64,000 bases of DNA from Pilaira anomala (GCA_025716855.1 JAIXMQ010000049.1:124001-188000); one strand, 5' to 3'; positions 52,216 to 63,045 are shown, counted from the stretch's first letter. Made by a program: numbers and translations. The notes: generated from the letters alone by a model not told the origin.

Positions 52216-53831
52216 CTGGATTTCCCACTGTTTTTGGGACTCGGTTTGAAAATTTTTGGGACTAAATGTCAGAGTTGTTTGAACAAAATCAGAATTATTT
52301 TTTGAACTATCTTTTATAATTTTTAGAACTTTTTATATTAAAAAATAAATATGTCCACTTTTGATATCGATATGTCTGAGCTCTGTTTAGAAGACCAAAC
52401 AACAGAAGTATATGTTAGTCTTATGTCGATGATGAGAATTGAGTACGATGGTATAAGCGCAATGGAATTAGATGAGGAAGTGAACGAAACCGTTGGCATT
52501 ACAGCTGAGACGGAACAATTTGAATCTGAACACGAAGAGGAAGAGGAAAATAGTTCGCAAGAAAAAAAACCAGACCTACAGGGGATCATAAAAAAAGAAT
52601 TGGAAAAAAAAAAGCTCGCTTACAAAAGCTACAGCGATCTTCAAATTGTAGGCTTTCTTGAGCAGCTTACCGAAGGTGTAAGTACTATGGAAGCAGCCAA
52701 CTGTTTTGGCATATCAAGAAGCTCAGCATATAGGTTTAGAAGCCAATGGATCTCATCTGGTGGGGTAGTTCGTAAGAAGAGAGGGCCAGCTGAAGGTAGT
52801 ATGTCATCCTTAAAACAGGAACATACAGACTTTATTATCAACTATATTGAAAAGTTTGCTACGGCAACTATTGAACACATAAAAGACGAGCTAGTAAAAG
52901 AATTTAAGGATTTAGTAATTAGTAAATCTGGACTTCAGCGCCATATGAAGACCCATTGTGCGCTATCCTTAAAGCGATTAGAAAAAATACCAGCCAAGCG
53001 TAACGATGAAGACACTATACGACAACGAAGAGAACGTGTCGAAACTTTTATTGCTGACAAGGATATGGATTTTGAGCGCAACTGTGTGTTTTTAGATGAA
53101 GCAGGCTTTAATTTACATATAGTGAGAAATAGAGGATGGTCTGCAAAAGGAAAGCCTGCTAAGACCATTGTACCTACGAACAGAGGTACATCCATAACAA
53201 TTTTAGGAGCCATATCTTCTGCTGGAGTTATAGATATATCGTTAAGAAAACCCACTTCGGCGACTAATGCTAAAAAGAGAAAGCTCGACGGAAAGGCTGT
53301 CAAAATCACGAAAGGTACCAATACCGGCCATTACTTAGCTTACCTTTGCAACGTCATGGATGTTTTAGATAAAAATAAGATGCAAGGTTTTTACCTAGTA
53401 ATGGATAATGCCCCAATCCATGGACCAAGAGGTAAGGTTGTGAATGATTATATTGTCAGTAGGGGTTATAAGTGTGTTTACTTGCCACCATACTCCCCAT
53501 TTTTGAATCCTATCGAAGAGTTTTGGTCTAAGGTTAAGGCAGGTATTAAAAGATCTCCTATCGATGGCAAGGATACTCTCACACCAAGAATATTAGAATC
53601 ATGTTCTAAAGTAACTTTGAGTGATTGTAGAGGATGGATAAGACATTCTGTATCTTTTTTTCCTCGTTGCTTAGCTGAAGAGCAGATGCTATAGTTTTTT
53701 TTTTAAAAATAATAAATATTCCAAAAATTTTAAATAATTGTTCAAAAAATAATTCTGATTTTGTTCAAACAACTCTGACATTTAGTCCCAAAAATTTTCA
53801 AACCGAGTCCCAAAAACAGTGGGAAATCCAG
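52216..53831 (+). mobile_element. Tc1/mariner-superfamily DNA transposon, copy 2 (apparently intact)
   Basis: The element is 1616 bp, has 88-bp perfect terminal inverted repeats (CTGGATTTCCCACTG...), TA at 52214-52215 and 53832-53833, and one uninterrupted transposase frame. All parts needed in cis and in trans are visible, so it may still be mobile. It sits at the same position in the duplicated core as copy 1, but its interior is reversed. Confidence 0.94.
52351..53694 (+). CDS. Tc1/mariner-like transposase, intact
   Basis: 447 aa from ATG 52351. An acidic N-terminal part (about 1-75) is followed by a helix-turn-helix region (VSTMEAANCFGISRSSAYRF, about 110-135) and a second DNA-binding helix set, then the DDE catalytic domain. 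Putative triad: D249 in FLDEAGFN, D352 in VMDNAPIHG, E389 in LNPIEEFW, i.e. 36 residues between the last two (DD36E by my count). The LPPYSPFLNPIE motif is typical of the DDE_3-type superfamily endonuclease. The enzyme should cut at the 88-bp TIRs and insert at TA. Initiation at 52351 follows the TIR by about 45 bp, with a short AT-rich leader. Confidence 0.94.
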   Translation: MSTFDIDMSELCLEDQTTEVYVSLMSMMRIEYDGISAMELDEEVNETVGITAETEQFESEHEEEEENSSQEKKPDLQGIIKKELEKKKLAYKSYSDLQIVGFLEQLTEGVSTMEAANCFGISRSSAYRFRSQWISSGGVVRKKRGPAEGSMSSLKQEHTDFIINYIEKFATATIEHIKDELVKEFKDLVISKSGLQRHMKTHCALSLKRLEKIPAKRNDEDTIRQRRERVETFIADKDMDFERNCVFLDEAGFNLHIVRNRGWSAKGKPAKTIVPTNRGTSITILGAISSAGVIDISLRKPTSATNAKKRKLDGKAVKITKGTNTGHYLAYLCNVMDVLDKNKMQGFYLVMDNAPIHGPRGKVVNDYIVSRGYKCVYLPPYSPFLNPIEEFWSKVKAGIKRSPIDGKDTLTPRILESCSKVTLSDCRGWIRHSVSFFPRCLAEEQML

Positions 53832-54712
53832 TATAATTCAAAGAAAAAAAAGTCTTCATCTATTATAATCTTATTCAAATATTTGCCAGAGGATTACTTA
53901 ATTAGATTCCGGATGCCTTTTTTTTATGATATTTTTTTTATCTTAGTTCTGCTTGATTGAGTTGATTGTATAAGAAATGGTTATACACAAATATGTATCT
54001 TTTTCATATTAATACGCATTAATGCATATGGCTGTGAAAAAAGAAGTAGTATTTTTTTTTCACATCTTTCTGATGTTATTTTTACAAAGATTACTTATTA
54101 TATATATATATATATATATATATTGCTTTTAAAAACATAATATTGGATAATTACATATATAAGTGTATAGATAGATATATGTGTATATACAAAGTGAAGT
54201 GTCATACGTTACAGATTGCAAAAAAAAAAAAAAGATTTTTTTTGACGTATCTGTACACAAAAAAGCTATCAAAAAAAAAAGACAAATATGTACACAAAAA
54301 TTAATCAAAAAACATCATCCACTCTATGAGTGTGAAAAGCTGAGTCGCCGAAAATGGGTCTGGACAACTTGTGTTGTGGTAATATATTCAATAAATAAAT
54401 AAAGACGGAAAAACATATGATAAAGAAAAAAATTTATAAACTTGTCCTAAAATAAGAAAGGAGCTAGACTAAAATGTAGGTTTATCTCCTTTTTTCTTTA
54501 ATCCTATTGGCTTTCAAATCGATATCTTATGAATATTTTCGTTTTGTTTATTTGAAGTTTCCGGAAGTAGAAAAAAAAAATTTACTTCCTTCTTTTTTTT
54601 TTAATAGTAATCACTGCTTATATCATGATATATTTATCATGAGAGAGTTCCGAGGAAAAGATATGAATATTGATTACTTCATAACAAGCTCTTTTATCAG
54701 AATTACCATATC

Positions 54713-54766
<54 letters not shown>

Positions 54767-54878
54767 ATGAAAAGTGTAACAGTCAGAGATATGCTCTATG
54801 GATTTTACTATATAAGCTCTTACTTTTTTCTTTTCCTTTTCCTTTTTTTTTCTCTCTCTCCATAACAGTTTAATTCAT

Positions 54879-55590
54879 ATGCTCCGCCTGCTCTGCTACC
54901 TAGTCTCGGCAATCAGCTTTGTTTTTCGTAAGTACATCCGTAATGATCATATATTTCGTGTAAGTTGATACTCATTTTTTTTTATATATTTATATAGCCC
55001 CTGCTTCGTTCCTCTTCGAGGACTTTAAGGTTGCTCATTGCAACCTTGTTCTAAAAATCGATTCCGTGCCTGCTTGGGTACAAGAAGCCTCCTCTCCCGA
55101 GGTTTGTAAGGCTCCCTCAACGATAGCTTTGTTCCAAAAAGCATCCTCCCCGGACGTTTGTTGGCAAAAAGAGCAGCCAAAAGCTCTTTTTGTCTTAAAA
55201 GATCCCTCGAAAGAAATCTTTGTTCTAAACAAACCTACCTTCCCTGTCTTCCCTGTTTGCCCTGTCTCTGCTGGGACCTGTAAACCCATCCTGGTGATGG
55301 GTTTGTTATTAAATGAACCTGTTTGTCGTCTTCCCGCCTTCCCTTTCTGTCCGCTTCCCTCTCCTTCTCTTCCTCCTCCGACTTTGAAGCCCGGACTCAT
55401 CCCAACAGGTGAGCCTTTTACTCTGGTAGTAAAAGGTATGCTCCAAAACCTGTTGGTTGTCTCAAAAGGATTGTTTTGGGATCGCGGTCATCACCGTACC
55501 TACGTAATCCTTGTATTATTCTTGTATCTCAAGTTTTTGAGACCAAGAGTACGCAGACGTAAAACGCGATGTAGCTGCCAAGTTTGTTAA
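54879..55590 (+). CDS. Unknown 213-aa protein with hydrophobic N-terminus, copy 2
   Basis: Exon 1 (54879-54927) and exon 2 (54998-55590) give 213 aa, with the same intron position and stop as the copy at 11413-12123. Differences are confined to the middle (residues about 72-125): WQK for YKK, then V to L, A to T, L to F and K to N changes plus about nine synonymous ones. This pattern suggests coding constraint. The product has a signal-like N-terminus, Cys/Pro-rich body, a hydrophobic VILVLFLYLKFL segment and a basic tail (RPRVRRRKTRCSC). Family unknown. Confidence 0.6.
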
Positions 55591-56017
55591 AAAAAAAAAA
55601 ATAATAAAAACTTTTCTAAAAAAATTATTTTGTGTCATAAAAAAGTCTTTTATATCTTTGGCAGTTGTTTAGTTATTTCTTCAGATGATTAAATATATTA
55701 TAACTGAGTCTTTAATAGATGCCTTTTTGAATATCGAGTAACTGTACAGTACAAAAAAAAAAAAAAAAAAAAAAAAAAAATAGTATAATACATAAGCGGA
55801 GAAGATTTATAAAAGAGAAATTTCATTATCCATCCACTTTCTCTCCTCCCTCCAAAAAAAACAATAAAACAATCTTATCTTGTATCGAAATAGGTTCTAT
55901 ATAAATAATGAAACATATTCTTTTTAACACAACACCAGGCTTCATAAAAGCTGTTTGTTAAGTAGTAACTAAATAACATGTATCTTAAAAAAAAAAAGGA
56001 ATGGTAAAAAAATCATA

Positions 56018-58650
56018 ATGAAAGGTAGAATTAAAAACATCACCCATTATGCATTTCCTAATACAAACAACCCATTTGTTTTCCCCAAATCACCCAGTTT
56101 TTTTTTAAAGAAAAAACGAGCACTTATAGTTATAAAACTACTACCGTATTACGGTAGCAAATATCTTATACTACATTACATATTTAATACTTTTTTTGAT
56201 AAAGAAAAAGGTGGTATTGTAGACATGATTTTTTTGTTGTAATAAAAAAACTTTGAGCCAATCAAATCATCGGAAAAGAGAGGAAAAGTGTATTTTTAGG
56301 CAAAAATCAGCCATTCCCGACCTTGGGATTTTTTCGAAATTGAGAAATGTGGATGTATCTTGGTATTGAAAAGGTTTTAAAGCTTGGCTTTTTAACGATA
56401 TATGTAGAATTCTACGCTCTTTTTAATAATATAAAAATCAAAGTAAAATAGCAACAAATATCTATAGGTATTATGAGAAAACAATATACAGTCTTTGTTA
56501 GGGCAAGTATATTTTCTACATAAAAAATAACAATTCTAAATCAATAGAAAGATGTGCCTTCAAATTTTGCATCTATTGTATAATATATTGTATAATAGAA
56601 TAGGTGAAATAAAAGACTTTAATTTGAAAAGAAAGAAATTTGGACCCAAATCTCAATTTTTAGGTCCAAAAAACGGGAAAAAAACCAAATCAAGATACAG
56701 ACATATTTTGTTAGACAATGTTATATTCCAAAGATGTAGAATTTAGAAACTAAGATTTCTATGCATTTAGATTTATTATCTTGTATATAAAAAATATACA
56801 TGTCCTAATAGAAGCTGTGCTTTCTCGCAATGACTATTAAACTTTATAATTATACTACTTTGATTTTTACATCATTCGAAGAGCGTCAAATTCTACCTTA
56901 GACATCAATAGAAAGCTAAACTTTAAATCCATTTAAATACAAAGATATATCTACATTTCTAATTTTTATTTTTTTTTAAGCTGTGAAAAAAATTCCATTT
57001 TTTAGAAAAATTTGCTAGTCCCCCCCTATGGATTTTTTCAAAAATCAGAAAGGTAGATATATCTTCACATTAAAAAGGGTTTAACGCTTGGTCTTTTAAC
57101 GGTAAGTACAGAATTTTGCACTCTTTCGAATGATATAAAAATCAAAATAAAATAATTATAAATATTAATGGTTATTGTGATAAAACGATTTACAGTTTTT
57201 GTTAGGGCAAGTATATTTTCTGCTTCCAATAATATAAATAAAATTATATAGAAAGATGCGCCTTTAAATTCTGCACTTTCTGTATATCATATTGTTTAAT
57301 GAAATAGTTGATTTAGAGAGACTTTACTTTGACAAGAAGGTATTTTTTGTAAAAATTTCAATTTCTGTGACCGAAAAACGAGGTGTATATAGACCATGCT
57401 ACATGCACTCTCCATTTGTAGTGCATGTAAGGAAAACAGTTTTTGTTAGAGAAAGTATATTTTTTACATATAAAAAAATATATCTTTATATACAATCATC
57501 CGCCCATCTAAATTTAGAATCTTTTGGATATTGTATTGTATAATAGAATAGTTAATATTGAAGGACTTTACTTTGACATGAAAGATTCCCTGGGCTTAAA
57601 TATGTGGTGTGTATAGATACTAAAGTAGTGTGTTTAGTTTATATGAGGCGCGCTTATTAGTCACTAAATTTTAAGCCCTAGAAATCTTTCATGTCAAAGT
57701 AATATCCTTCAATATTAACTATTCTATTATACAATACTATATCCAAAAAAATCTAGATTTAGATAGGCAAATGATTGTATATAAATATATATTTTTTTTA
57801 ATGTAAGAAATATACTTTCTCTAACAAAAACTGTTTTCCTTTCAAGCACTACAAATGGAGAGTGCATGTAGCGCGGTAAAAATCTACCAGTTCCCGACTT
57901 TTGGATTTTTTCCAAAGTTTTAAATGTAGATATATATTGGATTATAAAGATTTTAGAGCAAATATATTGATTAGTTTCTAATATAAAATTTGATACTATT
58001 TCGAATGATGTATAAAGTAAAGTAAAGTAACTATAAAGATTAATGGCTATTGTAAGAAAGTCGAATTATAGTTCTTGTTAGGGCAAGTAGTATATTTTCT
58101 AAAATGGAAAAAAAATTTGAGAAATGGATAAAAACTTTTTTCGTGTCAAATTAAAGTCATTCTATCAACTCTTTTACTATACAGTATGTTATACAATCAA
58201 TGAAGAACTTAAAGACGCATTTTTCTATATACTCAAATTTATATATTTAGATATATAGAATATACTTACCCTAGCAAAAACTGTAAATTTGAGTTTTTTA
58301 CAATAGCCATCAATCTTTATTTATATTTTATTTTGATTTTTACATCATTAGAGAGAGCGTCAGATTCTATTTTAGAAAGCATTAAAAAGATAAAGTCTAA
58401 AATCTTCGTAATGCCAAGATATATCCACATTTATGATTTTTTCGGGAATGGCTAAAAATATATAAATAAAAAAAAACTAGTTAAAGTCTCAGTAAATACC
58501 TATGTAGCATAGCGTAGGGACTGTAATAGAATGGTAGTCTCGACAGTGCTCGACTTATTTTTATCAAAAAATTGGGTAATTTTTTGGGGGAAAATGGGTG
58601 ATGGGTGATGTTTAATTTTCACCTTTTACGTAGAATAATGTAGTGGATTT
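56018..58650. repeat. Foldback-like sub-element with long inverted ends, block 2
   Basis: Counterpart of 12547-14950. The left end (GAAAGGTAGAATTAAAAAC, then ATCACCCATTATGC) and the inverted right end (GGGTGATGTTTAATTTTC) align as inverted copies. Its centre is a long hairpin (57398-57876) not found in block 1. Confidence 0.6.
57398..57876. repeat. Long hairpin with arms of about 206 bp
   Basis: Left arm about 57398-57603 and right arm about 57668-57876 are imperfect reverse complements separated by about 65 bp, from CTACATGCACTCTCCATTTG on the left to GAGAGTGCATGTAGCG on the right. Between them lies GAGGCGCGCTTATTAG. This could fold back as single strand or arise by replication template switching. 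Confidence 0.82.
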
Positions 58651-58665
58651 TCCCATTTAACGTAT

Positions 58666-59047
58666 GTTTACCATATATTCATATAAAATGACATGACTTT
58701 TCAATAATGAGACCTACCCTTATGTTTTATATTTGGTTCAAGAGCTGCGACCAATTTTTTTTTTATCAGATCAGTTATAGGAACCATATGAATGATTGTA
58801 CATATTCGATCGTTTTGATGTTCCTTAAACTCAGTATAACTAATAAACAATTACTGATCTGTTGCACTATTAGTCTCTCGGGAGCAAATACTCCATAGCA
58901 TAAATTTCATTTCCAAGTAAAAATGCTACGATAAACGAGAGCCTCATTGTTTATGTCATGGTTGAATGTCGTTTATATGTACCATAATTCCTCATTCTTT
59001 GTTTTATGAATACAAGGACAAAGAGATCAAACAACACGGCTTGTGCC

Positions 59048-59081
<34 letters not shown>

Positions 59082-59425
59082 TCTTTTTTCTAATTCAATG
59101 CCAGAAGCTGTCATTTTTTAGCGTTTTCTATTGACATTGGCATTTAATTTATTACTCTACTTGCTGAAAAAAATTAATATCCATCATGTATTTCAGTTGT
59201 CACAATCAATTAATATTACAATATTGCCAAAACTATCACTTCTATCACCATGGAGAGAGAGAGGGCTTTCCGGGATGTGTCGATGATTCAAATGAAGGAA
59301 ATAGATATAAGCCACCTCTTGACTAACCAATCACGATACCCAAGAGCAAAACTTTTTGTCTCGAAAATTATTAAGTAGACAGAAGCCACCTGCCATGAGT
59401 TTGTTCCTTCTCTTTCCCATTCGAC
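58666..59425. promoter_or_regulatory. Promoter region of the RPS27A fusion gene
   Basis: It contains a GA microsatellite near 59051-59079 and two AAGCCACC motifs (59309-59316 and 59383-59390). The second lies 36 bp before the start codon. A second GAGAGAGAG patch is near 59253. No gene is seen. Confidence 0.55.
59309..59390 (+). promoter_or_regulatory. Two AAGCCACC motifs upstream of RPS27A
   Basis: Exact copies at 59309-59316 and 59383-59390. The same 8-mer occurs upstream of RPS29 and TTC27 and in an RPS29 intron, and I did not see it elsewhere in the window. Confidence 0.45.
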
Positions 59426-60173
59426 ATGCAACTTTTCGTTAAGTCCCTTGCCGGTAACACCCTCGCTCTCGAGGTTGCCCCCTCCACCTCTGTTGAGAAC
59501 GTTAAGGCTATGATTGCCGCCCGTGAAGGTAAAAACCTTTAAAGCAAACTCATCATCTCTTTTTTTTTTTTTTTTTTATTTGCTTCTCTCTTTTTGTTAT
59601 TATTTTACGATACACGATACGCAAATAATAAAACTTTTGAGCGGACGCGAAAATAAAGCAAAAGAGAAAGAGAAAAATTAAGGATATGATGATTATTACG
59701 CCAAGTGTAGAAACTAAAAAAAAAATATATATCTAAAATTTAGGTATTGACGCTGATTTCCAATGTCTCTCCTTCGCTGGTAAGTCTCTCCAAAACTCTG
59801 AGGCTCTCGCTCTCTATGGTGTCCAAGATAACTCTACTCTTCACCTTAACGCTGAGCTCCTCGGTGGTGGTAAGAAGAGAAAGAAGAAGACCTACACTAC
59901 CCCCAAGAAGATCAAGCACAAGCGTACTAAGGTTAAGATGGCTATCTTGAAGTTCTACAAGGTCGACGAGTCTGGTAAGATCACCCGTCTCCGTCGTGAG
60001 TGTCCTAACGCCACTTGTGGTGCTGGTGTCTTCATGGCCAAGCACAGTGACCGTCAATACTGTGGTAAATGTCACTTGACTTACGTCTTCCAAAAGGTAA
60101 AATAGATTTAAACTGTAAACACTTATTTTGAATTTGTTTTTTTTTTTAATCAATTTTTTTCTTTTAGGAGTAA
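59426..60173 (+). CDS. Ribosomal protein eS31 (RPS27A) fused to a degenerate ubiquitin-like domain
   Basis: Exons 59426-59528, 59744-60096 and 60168-60173 give 153 aa. Residues 78-153 are a normal RPS27A: basic linker [29 protein letters not shown], and a zinc ribbon with CPNATCGAG and YCGKC. Residues 1-77 align without gaps to ubiquitin, but only 41 of 76 positions are identical by hand count. Key residues are lost: I44 is Ser, R42 Cys, V70 Asn, K63 Asp, K11 Asn, R72 Glu and R74 Leu, and an extra Gly follows the GG. K6, K27 and K48 remain. It is therefore unlikely to be activated or conjugated as ubiquitin, and probably acts as a cleaved folding partner in 40S assembly, as the ubiquitin-like parts of FAU and nematode UBL-1 are thought to do. 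Confidence 0.93.
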
Positions 60174-60488
60174 ATTATTCACTTTTTTTAACATGTCCAT
60201 TTTAAAAAAAAAATCAATAAAATTTTTGAATCATTTTTTATAAAAAAAAAAGAGAAGATACCCTTTTCGTTTTGTTTCAATCATGTAAAAAAAAATAATA
60301 ATACTTTTTAAAGTCACTTAAACATCTTTTCAATATGATGCGATGTACCGTTGTAATTGATAGTTTCATGATACATTTCCCTTCAATAAACGCCAAATAA
60401 TGTTAACATAAAAACGTCCTAAACTTTCTAAAGTGTTCTTGTCAACTAATTGAGGGTGGACAAACGAGTTACTTTATAAAACAAGTCA

Positions 60489-60508
60489 CGAATCGAGAGT
60501 TCCAGAAG
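60489..60508 (+). promoter_or_regulatory. Heat-shock-element-like site (Hsf1)
   Basis: The site reads in 5-bp units: cGAAt, cgaga, gTTCc, aGAAg. This is a gapped HSE with three correctly spaced GAA/TTC units. It lies 38 bp upstream of the TATA box and 132 bp before the start of a co-chaperone gene that is heat-inducible in other fungi. Confidence 0.65.
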
Positions 60509-60545
60509 CCTTTTTAAAAATGTGTGGGCGAAGGGCATAAGTTTT

Positions 60546-60553
60546 TATATAAA
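60546..60553 (+). promoter_or_regulatory. TATA box of the Sti1/Hop gene
   Basis: TATATAAA, 87 bp upstream of the start codon, directly downstream of the HSE-like site. This is a standard inducible-promoter arrangement. Confidence 0.65.
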
Positions 60554-60639
60554 CCGTGTATTTTTTTCTTTTTTTTTTTTTTTTTTTTTTTTTCCTTTCT
60601 TTCTTTATTTTATACATAAAAAAAAACTTGTATTTAAAC

Positions 60640-61967
60640 ATGTCTGAAGAAAACAAACAATTAGCTTTATCTGAAAAGGAACTCGGTAACCAAGCTTACA
60701 AGAAGCGTGAGTTCGAAGAAGCTCTTAGTCACTATGATAAGGCTTATGAGTTGGATAACACTAATATTACTTTCTTGACCAACAAAGCTGGTAAAGTATA
60801 AAATATATAAAAAAAAAGACACGAATAACTTCTAAACTCACTTTTTTTTTTTCTTCTTTAAAACGCTTAGCTGTTCTCTTTGAACAAGAAAAGTTTGAGG
60901 ACTGTATCAAGGTATGTGAAGATGCTGTTGAACGTGGTCGTGAGTTGAGATGTGATTACAAGTTGATTGCAAGGTAAGGAATGACTCGAGTTATATAAAA
61001 AAAAAGAAAAGTGAGGACCCGAGAAAATTAAATATATGCAACTCTCTCTCTTTTTTTTTTAGAGCCCTTCAACGTATTGGTAATGCTTATACCAAGTTAG
61101 ACAAATTGGATGAAGCTATCAAATACTATGGAAAGTCCTTGACTGAACATCGTACACCCGAGACCCTTCAAAAGCTTCGCGATACTGAGAAGCTCAAGAA
61201 AGAACAAGAGAAGGCTGCTTACTATAACCCTGAACTTGCTGATAAAGCACGTGAAGAAGGTAATGCTTTCTTCAAGGCTGGTAAATGGTATGTACATGAA
61301 AAAAAAAAAAAAAAAAAAAAAACGCATGATATTAATTAGAATGTTAGGCCTCAAGCTATTGAACAATACACTGAAGCTATCAAGCGTAACGATAAAGATG
61401 TTAGACCTTACTCTAACCGTGCTGTTTGTTATTTGAAGTTGATGGCTGTAAACGAAGCTGAAAAGGATGCTGACAAGTGTATTGAACTTGACCCTAACTT
61501 CAGTAAGTTGTTTAAAAAAAAAAAGCTATAGAAAAATCTTAAAAATACCAACAGAAAACTAAAAAAAAAAAAACGCATTTCTTTATATAGCTCGTGGTTA
61601 TATTCGTAAGGCAGCTTGTCAACTCGTCAAGAAGGATTTCCAAGAATCCATTGATACCCTTAACAAGGCCAAGGAAACCGACACTGAAGGCAAATGTGCT
61701 CGTGAGATTCAACAACAATTGATGAAGGCTTATACTGCCATGAGCCCTATGGGAGGTGCCTCTGGTGCTGAAGAATCTCAAGAGGAAATCCTCAAGAGAG
61801 CTGCTCAAGATCCTGAAGTTCAACGTATCTTGGGTGACCCTGTCATGCAACAAATTCTTCGTCAAATGCAAGAAGACCCTAAGGCCGCTCAAGAGCATTT
61901 AAAGAACCCTCAAATTGCTGCTAATGTCCGCAAATTGATGAATGCTGGTGTCATTCGTATGGCTTAA
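60640..61967 (+). CDS. STI1: Sti1/Hop Hsp70-Hsp90 co-chaperone, short form lacking TPR1-DP1
   Basis: Five exons (60640-60790, 60871-60973, 61063-61287, 61348-61502, 61591-61967) give 336 aa. The start [20 protein letters not shown] enters directly into TPR2A (Hsp90-binding), followed by [23 protein letters not shown]2B ([20 protein letters not shown], then [19 protein letters not shown]) and the C-terminal DP2 domain ([20 protein letters not shown]). Normal fungal and animal Sti1/Hop has about 560-590 aa with TPR1 and DP1 first. Here a TATA box and HSE sit just upstream, so the short start is likely genuine. It should bind Hsp90 through TPR2A; client transfer from Hsp70 would have to use TPR2B. 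Confidence 0.93.
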
Positions 61968-63045
61968 AGTGTTTAAAACCTTTTTTTCTCTCTTTATTGT
62001 TTCTTTTTATCTCATTTCTTGTAGCATTTTTCTCTCTCTTTTTTTTCTTCTTTTTTTTTCATATATTATAATAATAAATAAACATTAATAAGAGATCAAA
62101 AACGACATAAACAATATATTTGATGGTTTGTATATGGAATCATTCATGTTAACTGAGAATATTGAATAGGTTACTAAAGTCTCGGCGGAACGTTAACGAC
62201 AATGACACCATCGACTAAATATCAGTTTCTTAAAAAAAAAAAAAAAAAAAAAGAAACCTTGACTACTGCCAATTGAGCAAGAGGGACTCATAATCCAAGT
62301 TCAAAGGAACAATAAGAAAAGAGATCCTTATGTACTTTTTCATATTTCAAAGTTGTGATAAACTTTCCCGCATGCGTCATATTAGATTAAACAACTTATT
62401 TGCAGGTATTTTGTCAAAAAAAAAAAGTGACAGTTACGATAGATATTTGCATTATGTAGCAACTTTATGCATCAAACTTACACAAAAATATTTTACGCGA
62501 CTTATGAATTGTAAAAATGAATGAACTGTTGATTTCCCAAACAACTTGCCCGAGCATTTTGTCATGACAGATCTTCGGGAAATGTTTCCGGGATGAGCCT
62601 TTTTTTTCTTTCTTTCTTTAATTATGTTGTCCTAACAATAGCAAGAGAATCAGTCTTATTGCATAGCAACTAATTGTTTGATCACTTATAAATTATTCAA
62701 GATAATTCAATTCCTTGGTAACAAAGTGCAATAAAAAAAAACAGTCAAGTATGGAATCAAACTTACGCGTTACAAATCTAATTCTATAACGTATCGTATA
62801 AACGCACTTTCCATTATTCCAATGGTAATAGCGATAGAATTATATATATACATATATAAAAAAAAACTGCAATTCCTATCGTTTATATGCCTGTCCTTTA
62901 TTTTTTTTTTTCAACTTTTACTTTATTTTAAAATAAAATGACAAAAAAAAAAAAAGAGCAAAGGATATGCTCAAATTAACTTGATAAAAACTAAAAGCTT
63001 TACATCAAGATTTTATTTTGTTCAACAAAAAGAAGTGTTGATAAT
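61968..63045. other. Intergenic region of about 1.1 kb, no gene seen
   Basis: Trailer of the Sti1 gene with AATAATAAATAAACATT-type A/T-rich signals, then AT-rich spacer with an A run near 62232-62251. No coding frame or RNA gene that I can support. Confidence 0.5.

Larger units (their letters stand above)
51535..56415. repeat. Near-identical duplicated core, copy 2 (partner 8107-12945)
   Basis: It begins at CGCTTGTTATTTTAACGG, matches the first core base for base over long stretches, and loses identity near 56415. Homopolymer runs differ in length (a T run of about 44 at 54721-54764 replaces a mixed A/T tract of copy 1). Confidence 0.88.
50640..58665. repeat. Composite repeat block 2 with inverted ends, nested transposon and small gene
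   Basis: The left end starts near 50653 (CACCCACCACAC) and its inverted counterpart ends near 58620 (GGGTGATGGGTGATG on the plus strand); a direct internal copy begins near 56037. The order of parts is the same as in block 1 (7135-14950). CCATTTAACGT occurs at both 50642-50652 and 58653-58663 and may be an 11-bp target-site duplication. That length and the long inverted ends would fit a Mutator-like element, but no transposase of that type is present, so the class is uncertain. Confidence 0.72.
60174..60639. promoter_or_regulatory. Promoter region of the Sti1/Hop gene
   Basis: It holds a heat-shock-element-like array (60489-60508) and a TATATAAA box (60546-60553), with a pyrimidine-rich leader before the start codon at 60640. 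Confidence 0.6.

Noticed and set aside
55035..55400. 121-codon frame antisense to the 213-aa gene
   Set aside because: In copy 1 the matching antisense frame is much shorter, whereas the sense frame, intron and stop are conserved in both copies.
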